Shown one piece after another: positions 38,358 through 44,853 of a stretch of 44,853 nucleotides of DNA. The notes under the pieces were generated by a model. It saw only the letters and a list, made by a program, of their open reading frames with translations. It was not told where the DNA came from and made no database searches. A program made the translations under genes and the position numbers. Source of the stretch: Levilactobacillus namurensis DSM 19117 (lineage in GTDB: Bacteria > Bacillota > Bacilli > Lactobacillales > Lactobacillaceae); contig NZ_AZDT01000046.1 in NCBI RefSeq assembly GCF_001434785.1, positions 17,638 through 62,490 of the forward strand. Reading direction: 5' to 3'. Numbering within the stretch: the first letter of the stretch is position 1; each line of letters begins with the position of its first letter.

Positions 38358-40028
38358 TTAGTCAAACAGGTAAACCTTGCTTTCGTATGGTCGTAAAGTG
38401 GTCCCCTGGTCATCGGCATAGTTACCAATTAAGCGCTGGGTCGCCTGGGCTTGGCCATAATCTCGCTCAACGGACTGGTCCGTGAAGTTGGTCATGACTA
38501 GCAAGGTCTGGCCCTGGTAATGCCGCCGGAACGTGAAGACGGCCTCATCATCTGGGTCCACTTCTTGGTAAGTCCCGTAGCGAATGATCGGCGTCTGGTG
38601 CCGGAGCTTGATCAACTTCTGGTAGTAGTAGAAGATTGAATCAGGATCCGCCAACGCTGCTTGGGCGTTAATGGTGGGGTAAGTCGGATTCAACGCAAAC
38701 CACGGTGTGCCGTCCGTAAAGCCTGCGTTAGTCGTTGCATCCCACGGCATCGGCGTCCGGGCGTTATCCCGTGACATGTGCGCCAGGTACTTCAGCATGG
38801 TCGGTCCGTCAACCAACTTCTTTTGCTCAACGAGTTCGTGATAGAAGTTGATGGACTCAAGGTCTTCGTACTGGCTCAATTGGCTATAGTGCGCGTTGGG
38901 CATCCCCAGCTCTTCACCTTCGTAAACGTAGGGCGTACCTTGCAACATGTGTAGGGTGGTGCCCAAAGCCTTCGCCGACCGGACCCGGTATTCGGGGCGG
39001 TCATCGCCGAAACGAGAAACAGCACGGGGTTGGTCGTGGTTATTCCAGTAGAGGCTGTTCCAGCCCTTCCCGTCTAGGGCTTTTTGCCACCGCCCTAAGG
39101 CTTGCTTGAGTTCCGTTAACTTCACCGGTTGGTCGTTCCACTTGGCCAAATGCTTATCTGGATTAGGACTCAACGTCACGTGTTGGAACTGGAAGACCAT
39201 GTTCAATTCATGGCTGTTCAGTCCCGTATACTTTACGGCGTCTTCGGGGGTTGAACTCGGCATTTCCCCGACCGTCATCACGTCATAGTGGGACAACACT
39301 TCCCGATTCATTTCATGCAGGTAGTCGTTGAGCTTAGGCCCGTCCGCGACCATCTTCTCAACGGTCGCGTAGTTGGCGGGTGCTGGCGCGTCCGGCAACC
39401 CGGCTGGTTTCGAAATCAGGTTGATGACGTCCATCCGGAAGCCATTGACCCCCTTGTCTAACCAGAAACGCATGATGTCCCATACGGCATTGCGGACGTC
39501 GGGATTCTCCCAGTTCAGGTCGGGTTGACCAGGAGCGAAGAGGTGCAGGTAATACTGTCCTCGTTCCGGGACATAGGTCCAGGCCGAACCGCCAAAGGCC
39601 GCTCCCCAATTATTGGGTTCGTGACCATCGACCGGGTCGCGCCAGATATAGTAGTCGGCGTACGGGTTGTCCCGTGACGACTTACTTTCCTGGAACCAAG
39701 CGTTTTGATTGGACGTGTGGTTGACCACCAAGTCCATCAATAGCTTCATCCCGTGCCGGTGCGTTTCCGCCAGCAAATGGTCGAAGTCGGCCATGGTGCC
39801 ATACTGGGGATTAATCGCCTTATAGTCGGCGATGTCGTACCCATTATCCTTGCACGGTGACTGGTAGATTGGGTTGAGCCACAACACATCGACGCCTAAC
39901 TTTTGCAAGTAGTCGAGACGCTGGGTAATGCCGTTGAGGTCCCCAATTCCATCATGATTGCTGTCCTGAAAACTTTGTGGGTAAATCTGATAGACGACTG
40001 AATCTTGAAACCACTTTGAATTTGCCAA
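38358..40028 (-). CDS. GH13 alpha-glucosidase (oligo-1,6-glucosidase type), first copy
   Basis: This 556-residue cytoplasmic enzyme is a GH13 subfamily 31-type protein. Catalytic residues are visible as the nucleophile Asp in GFRMDVINL, the acid Glu in TVGEMPSS and the third Asp in YWNNHDQPR. VVNHTSNQ is the first conserved region. Val after the nucleophile (MDV) is the known mark of alpha-1,6 rather than alpha-1,4 preference, so isomaltose, panose and similar sugars are likely substrates. The start is TTG at 40028 with GGGAGG nine bases upstream. It follows the MFS sugar transporter after 38 bases and is co-transcribed with it from a promoter under LacI-type and CcpA control. A paralogue lies at 42966. 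Confidence 0.92.
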   Translation of the reverse strand: MANSKWFQDSVVYQIYPQSFQDSNHDGIGDLNGITQRLDYLQKLGVDVLWLNPIYQSPCKDNGYDIADYKAINPQYGTMADFDHLLAETHRHGMKLLMDLVVNHTSNQNAWFQESKSSRDNPYADYYIWRDPVDGHEPNNWGAAFGGSAWTYVPERGQYYLHLFAPGQPDLNWENPDVRNAVWDIMRFWLDKGVNGFRMDVINLISKPAGLPDAPAPANYATVEKMVADGPKLNDYLHEMNREVLSHYDVMTVGEMPSSTPEDAVKYTGLNSHELNMVFQFQHVTLSPNPDKHLAKWNDQPVKLTELKQALGRWQKALDGKGWNSLYWNNHDQPRAVSRFGDDRPEYRVRSAKALGTTLHMLQGTPYVYEGEELGMPNAHYSQLSQYEDLESINFYHELVEQKKLVDGPTMLKYLAHMSRDNARTPMPWDATTNAGFTDGTPWFALNPTYPTINAQAALADPDSIFYYYQKLIKLRHQTPIIRYGTYQEVDPDDEAVFTFRRHYQGQTLLVMTNFTDQSVERDYGQAQATQRLIGNYADDQGTTLRPYESKVYLFD

Positions 40029-40066
40029 TTAAAAAACCTCCCATAATCAACCGCAACGCTTCCGTT

Positions 40067-41470
40067 TTAAGCCGCCGGTTGATCATCAAACTTCGAATGA
40101 ATCAAATGAACACTCAACGCAGCCAAAATCAGGGAACCCCCGCCAACTAGGAACATCGCGGGCATCGAATGACCGACCCACGGGAAGATCCAGAAGCTGG
40201 CAACGGAGGCACAGATCTGTGGCAAGCAGATACTGCAGTTGAATAGGCCCAGATACGACCCTTCGTTCTCACCATTCAGGGCTTCCGTCAGTAAGGTAAA
40301 CGGCTGCGTGTTCATGGTCAGGTAAGTAATCCCAATCAAGATAAACGGAATAATCAGCAACCACTTATTGTGAATAAAGAAGATGCCGAAGAAGCCCGCG
40401 GCGCCGGCTAACAACCCGACCTGATACCAGAACTTCCGGTGACTCGGCTTGGTGTGGGCTTGAACCAATAGGCCCCAGACCACCGCCGCGATGGATTGGA
40501 TGCAGGTCAGCACCCCGAACCAATTCCCAGCGGCTTGGTACCCCGCCGAAGCGGAATTACTGGTGTTCCAGACGTTCAACGAAATCGCTCCCGTCGCGTA
40601 GGTCCAGGAGTAGAGGATGGCGAACCAGGTAAAGAATTGGACCACAGAAATTTCCCAGAAGACTTTTGGTGCAGTCTTAAGAAGTTGCCACAGACTGGGT
40701 TGCTTAACTTTCTTGGTAGTGTCTAGGTTATGGTAATCCGCATAAGTCGCGGGGTCATATTCATGCACCTTGATAATCGTGACGATGGACGTCGCCAGTA
40801 GGACGATGGCGGCCAGGTAAAAGGCAATCTTAACCGTTAATGGAACTTCCCCTTTGGGGGCCACGTTGGCGATTCCAAAGGCCGCCAGGATAAAGGGCAC
40901 CATGGTAGCAACGACACCGCCTAGGTTAGAAAATGATTGTTGCCAAGACCAAGCCAAGTCCTTTTGGTCTTCATTGACCATGTCCCCAATCACCATTTTG
41001 AAGGGTTGCATGCAGACGTTAGACGTCAGGTCCATAAACAGGGTGGCGACCGCGGCAAACCACAGCGCCGCGGCGGACCCGTAACCAAAGCCAAACGATC
41101 CGGCGTTGGGAAGCAAGACCAAGACGATGGCGGCAGCCGGTGCACCGATCAATAGGTACGGCATCCGGCGGCCAAACCGATTCCAGGTCTTATCGGAGTA
41201 CTTTCCGATCAAGGGTTGAATGACCATCCCGGCCAACGGCGGCAGGATAAAGAAGAAGCCCAGCTTGTTCGGGTCGGTCCCAATCGTTTGAAAGATACGA
41301 CCTAGTTGTGATTGTTGTAAGGAAAAGGCCATATTGACCCCGAAAAATCCAAAAGTCATGGCAAAAATCGTACTTAACTTCAATGATGGCAGATGATGAG
41401 TGACTTTCGGCTTTACGGGCGTCGCAACGGGGTGCGCTTGAGAAGTGTTCGAAATACTGCTAACTTTCAT
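40067..41470 (-). CDS. MFS sugar transporter (SLC45/maltose-sucrose type)
   Basis: The product has 467 residues with twelve helices. FGFFGVNMAFSLQQSQLGRIF in the first helix and DKTWNRFGRRMPYLLIG in the helix 2-3 loop are typical of the SLC45-like alpha-glucoside/proton symporters that lactobacilli use for maltose and isomaltose-type sugars. The ATG at 41470 has GGGAGG nine bases upstream; the frame starts at 41491. It is the first gene of the two-gene operon with the GH13 enzyme. Upstream lie a cre-like site (41507-41520) and two CAAACGTTTG operators, so uptake should need inducer and be repressed by preferred sugars. Confidence 0.88.
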   Translation of the reverse strand: MKVSSISNTSQAHPVATPVKPKVTHHLPSLKLSTIFAMTFGFFGVNMAFSLQQSQLGRIFQTIGTDPNKLGFFFILPPLAGMVIQPLIGKYSDKTWNRFGRRMPYLLIGAPAAAIVLVLLPNAGSFGFGYGSAAALWFAAVATLFMDLTSNVCMQPFKMVIGDMVNEDQKDLAWSWQQSFSNLGGVVATMVPFILAAFGIANVAPKGEVPLTVKIAFYLAAIVLLATSIVTIIKVHEYDPATYADYHNLDTTKKVKQPSLWQLLKTAPKVFWEISVVQFFTWFAILYSWTYATGAISLNVWNTSNSASAGYQAAGNWFGVLTCIQSIAAVVWGLLVQAHTKPSHRKFWYQVGLLAGAAGFFGIFFIHNKWLLIIPFILIGITYLTMNTQPFTLLTEALNGENEGSYLGLFNCSICLPQICASVASFWIFPWVGHSMPAMFLVGGGSLILAALSVHLIHSKFDDQPAA

Positions 41471-41506
41471 GTTGTTGCCTCCCGATTTCAAAATAATTCC
41501 GGTTAC

Positions 41507-41520
41507 TGTAAGCGCTTACT
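41507..41520. promoter_or_regulatory. cre-like site before the MFS-GH13 operon
   Basis: TGTAAGCGCTTACT matches the CcpA consensus at 13 of 14 positions and contains the palindrome GTAAGCGCTTAC. It lies 37 bases upstream of the transporter start. Confidence 0.65.
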
Positions 41521-41545
41521 ACGATGCTTATGCTAGCACCGAACA

Positions 41546-41587
41546 CAAACGTTTGCAATAGCGTTAAATCAAAAACTCAAACGTTTG
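41546..41587. promoter_or_regulatory. Pair of LacI-type operators (CAAACGTTTG)
   Basis: Two identical palindromes CAAACGTTTG at 41546-41555 and 41578-41587 have centres 32 bp apart, about three helical turns. That spacing would let two repressor dimers bind on one face. They lie between the transporter operon and its regulator gene; the same palindrome appears once more at 42834. Confidence 0.8.
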
Positions 41588-41682
41588 TGTAAATGATTGA
41601 CCCCCTTCGCAACGGAGACCCCCGGGCGCCGTAAGGATTGTCGCATTGGCTCGCCATTAAAAAGTTTTTAAGCATACCACTC

Positions 41683-41713
41683 AAAAAGTGGTCCCCCACT
41701 AACGGGAGACCAC
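41683..41713 (-). terminator. Terminator of the LacI-family gene
   Basis: On the minus strand GTGGTC pairs with GACCAC (41708-41713 and 41688-41693), followed by TTTTT at 41683-41687. Confidence 0.75.
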
Positions 41714-41728
41714 CAGCCTCAACAAATT

Positions 41729-42739
41729 CTAAGTTCGTGCCACAAAATCGACCACGCTATCCCGCGCCACCACCTGAATTGGGGTAAAGCGCTGTTGTTG
41801 CGGTGTCTCGGTCGCCAGCATCCGGTTAACGCCCGCCACACCCATGTCGTAGAAGCTCTGGGTCAGACTGGTCAGCTGCGGCTGGACGATGTCACACAAG
41901 TCCGTCCCGTCGATACTCATCACGGACAGGTCGACGGGCACCATCAGGCCCAGCATCCGGGCTTGATTCATCACACCAATTCCCGCCAGATCACTGCCGG
42001 CCAAGACTGCCGTGACGTCCGGGTGAGCCCCGTACGCCTGCATCGCCGCTTGACCGGCCGGGTAACTGTAATCTCCCGGGTGAATCCACGTCGGTCGTGG
42101 GGTGATTCCCGCCTCAGCCAGCGCCTGGCGGTAACCGGCCTCCCGGAGCTGCCCGGTGATGGAGACCTGGGTATCGACAGCCGCTAGTCCGATTCGGCGG
42201 TGGCCCCGTTCCAACAGGTACTTGGTGGCCTGATACCCCACTTGCCAATCGTCAGACGTGATGAACGGCATCTTGGGGCCCTCGAACGAGATGGATAGGA
42301 AGCAGTACGGGATCTCCGTGGATTGTAAAAGCGCTAAGTTTTCCGGCGCTAGGTCCACGGAGAGCAGGAGAATCCCCCGTACCGACCGCTCAATCACAGT
42401 CTCCAATGCCCGGCGTTGCCGTTCCGCATCACCATCGCCGGCGTACAGGATAATCACGTTGAGGTCCGCGGGAAACGCCGTGGCCTGGATGCCCTCGATG
42501 ATCTGCGTCGCAAAGTTGGTCTTGGTGGTGTTGACGATGACCGCCAAGTCATGGCTTCGTTGCGTGACCAGTTCGGTCGCCGCCGTGTTCTTCCGGTAGC
42601 CCAGTTCCTTGGCCGTCTGTCGGACCTTTTGTGCCGTCTGGGCGCCGAAGAAGCCCGCCTTGTTGGCCAACACCCGGGAAACCGTCGCGGGCGAGACCCC
42701 CGCTTGTTTAGCGATATCTTTGATGGTTACGCCCATCAT
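41729..42739 (-). CDS. LacI-family regulator of the alpha-glucoside genes (MalR-like)
   Basis: The product has 336 residues. The N-terminal helix-turn-helix reads IKDIAKQAGVSPATVSRVL, with the hinge region KNTAATELVTQRSH; a periplasmic-binding-like effector domain follows (DLAVIVNTTKTNFATQIIEG, YATKYLLERGHRRIG-type YQATKYLLERGHRRIGLAA, VLAGSDLAGIGVMNQ). It sits between two GH13 glucosidases and an alpha-glucoside transporter, and three CAAACGTTTG operators flank it, so it is the likely repressor of all of them with a maltose- or isomaltose-like inducer. Of three close starts, the ATG at 42739 fits best with GGGAGG upstream; GTG 42745 lies inside the ribosome site. A terminator follows. Confidence 0.9.
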   Translation of the reverse strand: MMGVTIKDIAKQAGVSPATVSRVLANKAGFFGAQTAQKVRQTAKELGYRKNTAATELVTQRSHDLAVIVNTTKTNFATQIIEGIQATAFPADLNVIILYAGDGDAERQRRALETVIERSVRGILLLSVDLAPENLALLQSTEIPYCFLSISFEGPKMPFITSDDWQVGYQATKYLLERGHRRIGLAAVDTQVSITGQLREAGYRQALAEAGITPRPTWIHPGDYSYPAGQAAMQAYGAHPDVTAVLAGSDLAGIGVMNQARMLGLMVPVDLSVMSIDGTDLCDIVQPQLTSLTQSFYDMGVAGVNRMLATETPQQQRFTPIQVVARDSVVDFVART

Positions 42740-42833
42740 GGTCACCTCCCTGATTGTTTAATGGTTACCTTCTATTCTACCGGTTTTTGGTCAAAAGTGT
42801 TACCGCCTTCGCTAACCTCGCTCCAAATTAACA

Positions 42834-42843
42834 CAAACGTTTG
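42834..42843. promoter_or_regulatory. Third LacI-type operator
   Basis: CAAACGTTTG, in the wider context ACACAAACGTTTGT, lies between the regulator gene and the second GH13 gene, about 90 bases upstream of the regulator start and 122 bases before the glucosidase start. It could control both. Confidence 0.8.
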
Positions 42844-42897
42844 TCTTTTTGCCTTCACGCTATTGCGAGGACTTCGGGAAACTGCTAAAATCGGTTT

Positions 42898-42911
42898 TGT
42901 AAGCGATTACT
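42898..42911. promoter_or_regulatory. cre-like site before the second GH13 gene
   Basis: TGTAAGCGATTACT matches the CcpA consensus at 13 of 14 positions, with the same last-base mismatch as the site at 41507. It lies 54 bases before the start at 42966. Confidence 0.65.
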
Positions 42912-42965
42912 AAATTGAAATTTACATTAATCTCCGTAACTCATTCCACAAGGAGGACATTTATC

Positions 42966-44642
42966 ATGACCAAAAAATGGTGGCAAAACGCTGTGGTGTA
43001 CCAAGTGTATCCCCGCAGCTATCAGGATTCTAACGGCGACGGGGTCGGTGATCTCGCCGGTCTGACCCAGCGACTCCCCTATATCAAACGGCTAGGAGCC
43101 GACGTCATCTGGTTAAATCCCATCTATAAATCACCGGATAAGGATAACGGCTATGACATCAGTGACTACCAAGCGATTCAACCCGTCTACGGCTCAATGG
43201 CTGACTTTGATCAGATGCTGGCGACGGCCCATCAGACCGGCCTGAAGATCTTAATGGATCTGGTGGTCAACCACACTTCTGACCAACATAAGTGGTTCCA
43301 AGAGAGTCGCCAGTCCAAGGACAACCCGTATGCCGACTACTACATCTGGCGCGACCCAGTCGACGGCCATGCGCCGAACAACTGGGGGTCCTACTTTAGC
43401 GGTGGCGCCTGGACCTACGAACCTAAGCGGGGCCAGTACTACCTTCATCTCTTCGCCCCCGGCCAACCGGACCTGAACTGGGAGAATCCTAAAGTTCGCC
43501 AGGAAGTCTGGAACCTGATGCGCTTTTGGTTAGATAAAGGCGTCGACGGTTTCCGGATGGACGTCATCAACCTGATCTCCAAGCCCGCCGGCCTCCCAGA
43601 CGCACCGGTCGCTCCCGGAGCCCAGTACGGGAACTCGGAGCCGCTGGTGTCCGATGGTCCTAAGCTCAACGACTATCTCCAGGAAATGAACCGGGAAGTG
43701 TTGTCCCACTACGACGTGATGACGGTTGGGGAAATGCCGGGGTCTACGCCTGAAGACGCCATTCAATACACTGGCCTGGATGCCAATGAACTGAACATGG
43801 TCTTCCAATTCGAACACGTGGGGCTCTCCGCGAACCCCGATGAACGGCTAGGCAAGTGGAACGACCAGCCCGTTCAATTAATTGACCTCAAGCGCTCCTT
43901 ATCCCGGTGGCAAACGGCCTTAGATGGTAAGGGTTGGAACAGTCTCTACTGGAACAACCACGACCAGCCGCGCGCCGTTTCCCGCTTTGCGACCGATGAC
44001 CCGCAATACCGGGTTCGAGCTGCCAAGATGTTGGGGACGACCCTGCACATGTTACAGGGAACGCCGTACGTCTACGAAGGCGAGGAACTGGGGGAGACCA
44101 ATGTCCACTACACTAAGCTCAGTGATTACGAAGATCTGGAAAGTCTGAACGCCTACCACCAAAACGTTGAAGAAGATCACTTGGTCGACAGTCAGACCAT
44201 GCTGAAATATCTGGCCCACATCTCTCGGGATAACGCCCGGACGCCGATGCAATGGGACGCGACCGCCAACGCAGGGTTTACGACCGGTAAACCGTGGTTT
44301 GCGCTGAATCCAAACTATCCTCAAATCAACGCCAAATCCCAGGTCGATGATGATCAGTCCGTCTTTAATTACTACCGCCAGTTGATTGCGTTGCGGCACC
44401 ACAGCGACCTAATCGTCTACGGGAGTTACCAAGCACTGGACCCAGAAGACAACCAGGTCTTTGCTTACAAGCGGCACTACCAGGGCCAGACGTTATTGGT
44501 CATTAGTAACTTCACGGCGGAATCCGTGACTCGTGATTACGGCCAAGCTCAGGCTAGTCAACGATTGATTGGCAACTACGCTGACGACGCCGGGACCACC
44601 TTGCGGCCATACGAAACGAAGGTTTACCAGTTTAACGACTAA
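42966..44642 (+). CDS. GH13 alpha-glucosidase (oligo-1,6-glucosidase type), second copy
   Basis: This 558-residue paralogue of the 38358-40028 enzyme is similar along its whole length. The catalytic Asp is in GFRMDVINL, the Glu in TVGEMPGS and the Asp in YWNNHDQPR, and Val follows the nucleophile here too. Differences cluster in the insert after KPAGLPDAP, where this copy has VAPGAQYGNSEPL; that loop lines the entrance to the active site, so substrate length or linkage preference may differ. AAGGAGG lies eight bases before the ATG at 42966; the frame opens at 42915 inside the promoter region. It has its own operator and cre-like site and is transcribed away from the regulator. Confidence 0.92.
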   Translation: MTKKWWQNAVVYQVYPRSYQDSNGDGVGDLAGLTQRLPYIKRLGADVIWLNPIYKSPDKDNGYDISDYQAIQPVYGSMADFDQMLATAHQTGLKILMDLVVNHTSDQHKWFQESRQSKDNPYADYYIWRDPVDGHAPNNWGSYFSGGAWTYEPKRGQYYLHLFAPGQPDLNWENPKVRQEVWNLMRFWLDKGVDGFRMDVINLISKPAGLPDAPVAPGAQYGNSEPLVSDGPKLNDYLQEMNREVLSHYDVMTVGEMPGSTPEDAIQYTGLDANELNMVFQFEHVGLSANPDERLGKWNDQPVQLIDLKRSLSRWQTALDGKGWNSLYWNNHDQPRAVSRFATDDPQYRVRAAKMLGTTLHMLQGTPYVYEGEELGETNVHYTKLSDYEDLESLNAYHQNVEEDHLVDSQTMLKYLAHISRDNARTPMQWDATANAGFTTGKPWFALNPNYPQINAKSQVDDDQSVFNYYRQLIALRHHSDLIVYGSYQALDPEDNQVFAYKRHYQGQTLLVISNFTAESVTRDYGQAQASQRLIGNYADDAGTTLRPYETKVYQFND

Positions 44643-44655
44643 GTCTTAAGTCTCT

Positions 44656-44692
44656 AAAAAAGCCAGCTCTCCTCGTGAGGGCTGGCTTTTTT
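44656..44692 (+). terminator. Terminator after the second GH13 gene
   Basis: AAAAAAGCCAGC (44656-44667) pairs with GCTGGCTTTTTT (44681-44692). The following stretch to 44795 holds no feature that I can support. Confidence 0.9.
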
Positions 44693-44796
44693 AGGGCGTT
44701 CTGGTGGTTGGCCGCACGTTTCAGCACCGTAGCGTTATCGTTAGGATTAAAGGAATCTGGGGGGGCTCCAAACTCCGGCACTACGAATTTTGGGTA

Positions 44797-44825
44797 TAAA
44801 AAAAGAACCCAATCACTGGGTTCTT
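44797..44825 (-). terminator. Terminator of the rRNA operon
   Basis: On the minus strand AAGAACCC (44818-44825) pairs with GGGTTCTT (44803-44810), followed by a T-run. It lies six bases after the 3' end of the 5S gene. Confidence 0.85.
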
Positions 44826-44831
44826 CACGTC

Positions 44832-44853
44832 GCGTGGCAACGTCCTATCCTCG
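44832..44853 (-). rRNA. rrf: 5S rRNA, 3' end only
   Basis: Read on the minus strand, CGAGGATAGGACGTTGCCAC is the conserved 3' end of lactobacillar 5S rRNA. The gene runs off the window; the terminator just beyond it supports the call. An rRNA operon therefore lies to the right, reading toward this window. Confidence 0.85.

Noticed and set aside
44700-44795. Possible tRNA or small gene before the rRNA terminator
   Set aside because: No cloverleaf, start or hairpin of note was found.

Overview
The window looks like chromosome of a lactic acid bacterium of the family Lactobacillaceae. Pointers are the PadR/phenolic acid decarboxylase pair, a GH65 disaccharide phosphorylase, LPxTG, MucBP and DUF5776-type surface proteins, a nucleoside deoxyribosyltransferase, and T-box leaders in front of peptide-binding lipoproteins. 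The genes are GC-rich, above what is usual for L. brevis or L. plantarum. That suggests, by inference only, a higher-GC Levilactobacillus-like species. A few small loci (4112-4465, 12728-13324, 16386-17252, 33355-33819) are clearly AT-richer and look accessory.

Layout. 1-4900: a membrane protein of unknown role, a guanidine-I riboswitch driving a two-gene SMR exporter (YkkC/YkkD), a MurJ/YtgP-like lipid flippase, an AT-rich orphan gene, and two copies of a structured intergenic repeat. 4900-12100: a secreted histidine-phosphatase-like protein that lacks one catalytic His, then a leftward operon with a perfect cre site (GPH symporter, two different alpha/beta-hydrolases, GH65 phosphorylase). 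12100-19700: a cell-surface block with a secreted matrixin-like protease, a large LPxTG adhesin with LRRs and four MucBP repeats, an AT-rich secreted protein, a nucleoside deoxyribosyltransferase and a DUF5776-type secreted protein. 19800-21700: PadR, phenolic acid decarboxylase with a visible PadR operator, and a Nudix hydrolase. 21880-25900: four consecutive zinc-ribbon genes of TcaA/YvbJ type. 25900-33900: GNAT, a two-flavoprotein ene-reductase-like pair with a divergent LysR regulator, a ClC channel, a D-2-hydroxyacid dehydrogenase, an orphan EAL protein and a small secreted protein. 34000-38300: two paralogous OppA-like lipoproteins, each with its own promoter and T-box leader. 38350-44700: an alpha-glucoside regulon (two GH13 glucosidases, an MFS sugar transporter, a LacI regulator) with three shared CAAACGTTTG operators and two cre-like sites. 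The window ends in the 3' tip of a leftward 5S rRNA gene.

Working together: three carbohydrate units (GH65 operon, GH13 regulon, cre-like site before the phosphatase) appear to be under catabolite control. Phenolic-acid decarboxylation and the LysR/ene-reductase locus lie within 10 kb and may both deal with plant aromatic acids. The least explained systems are the transporter-esterase-esterase-phosphorylase operon, the four-gene zinc-ribbon locus, the ene-reductase whose usual dicarboxylate-binding residues are replaced, and the duplicated T-box/OppA units.
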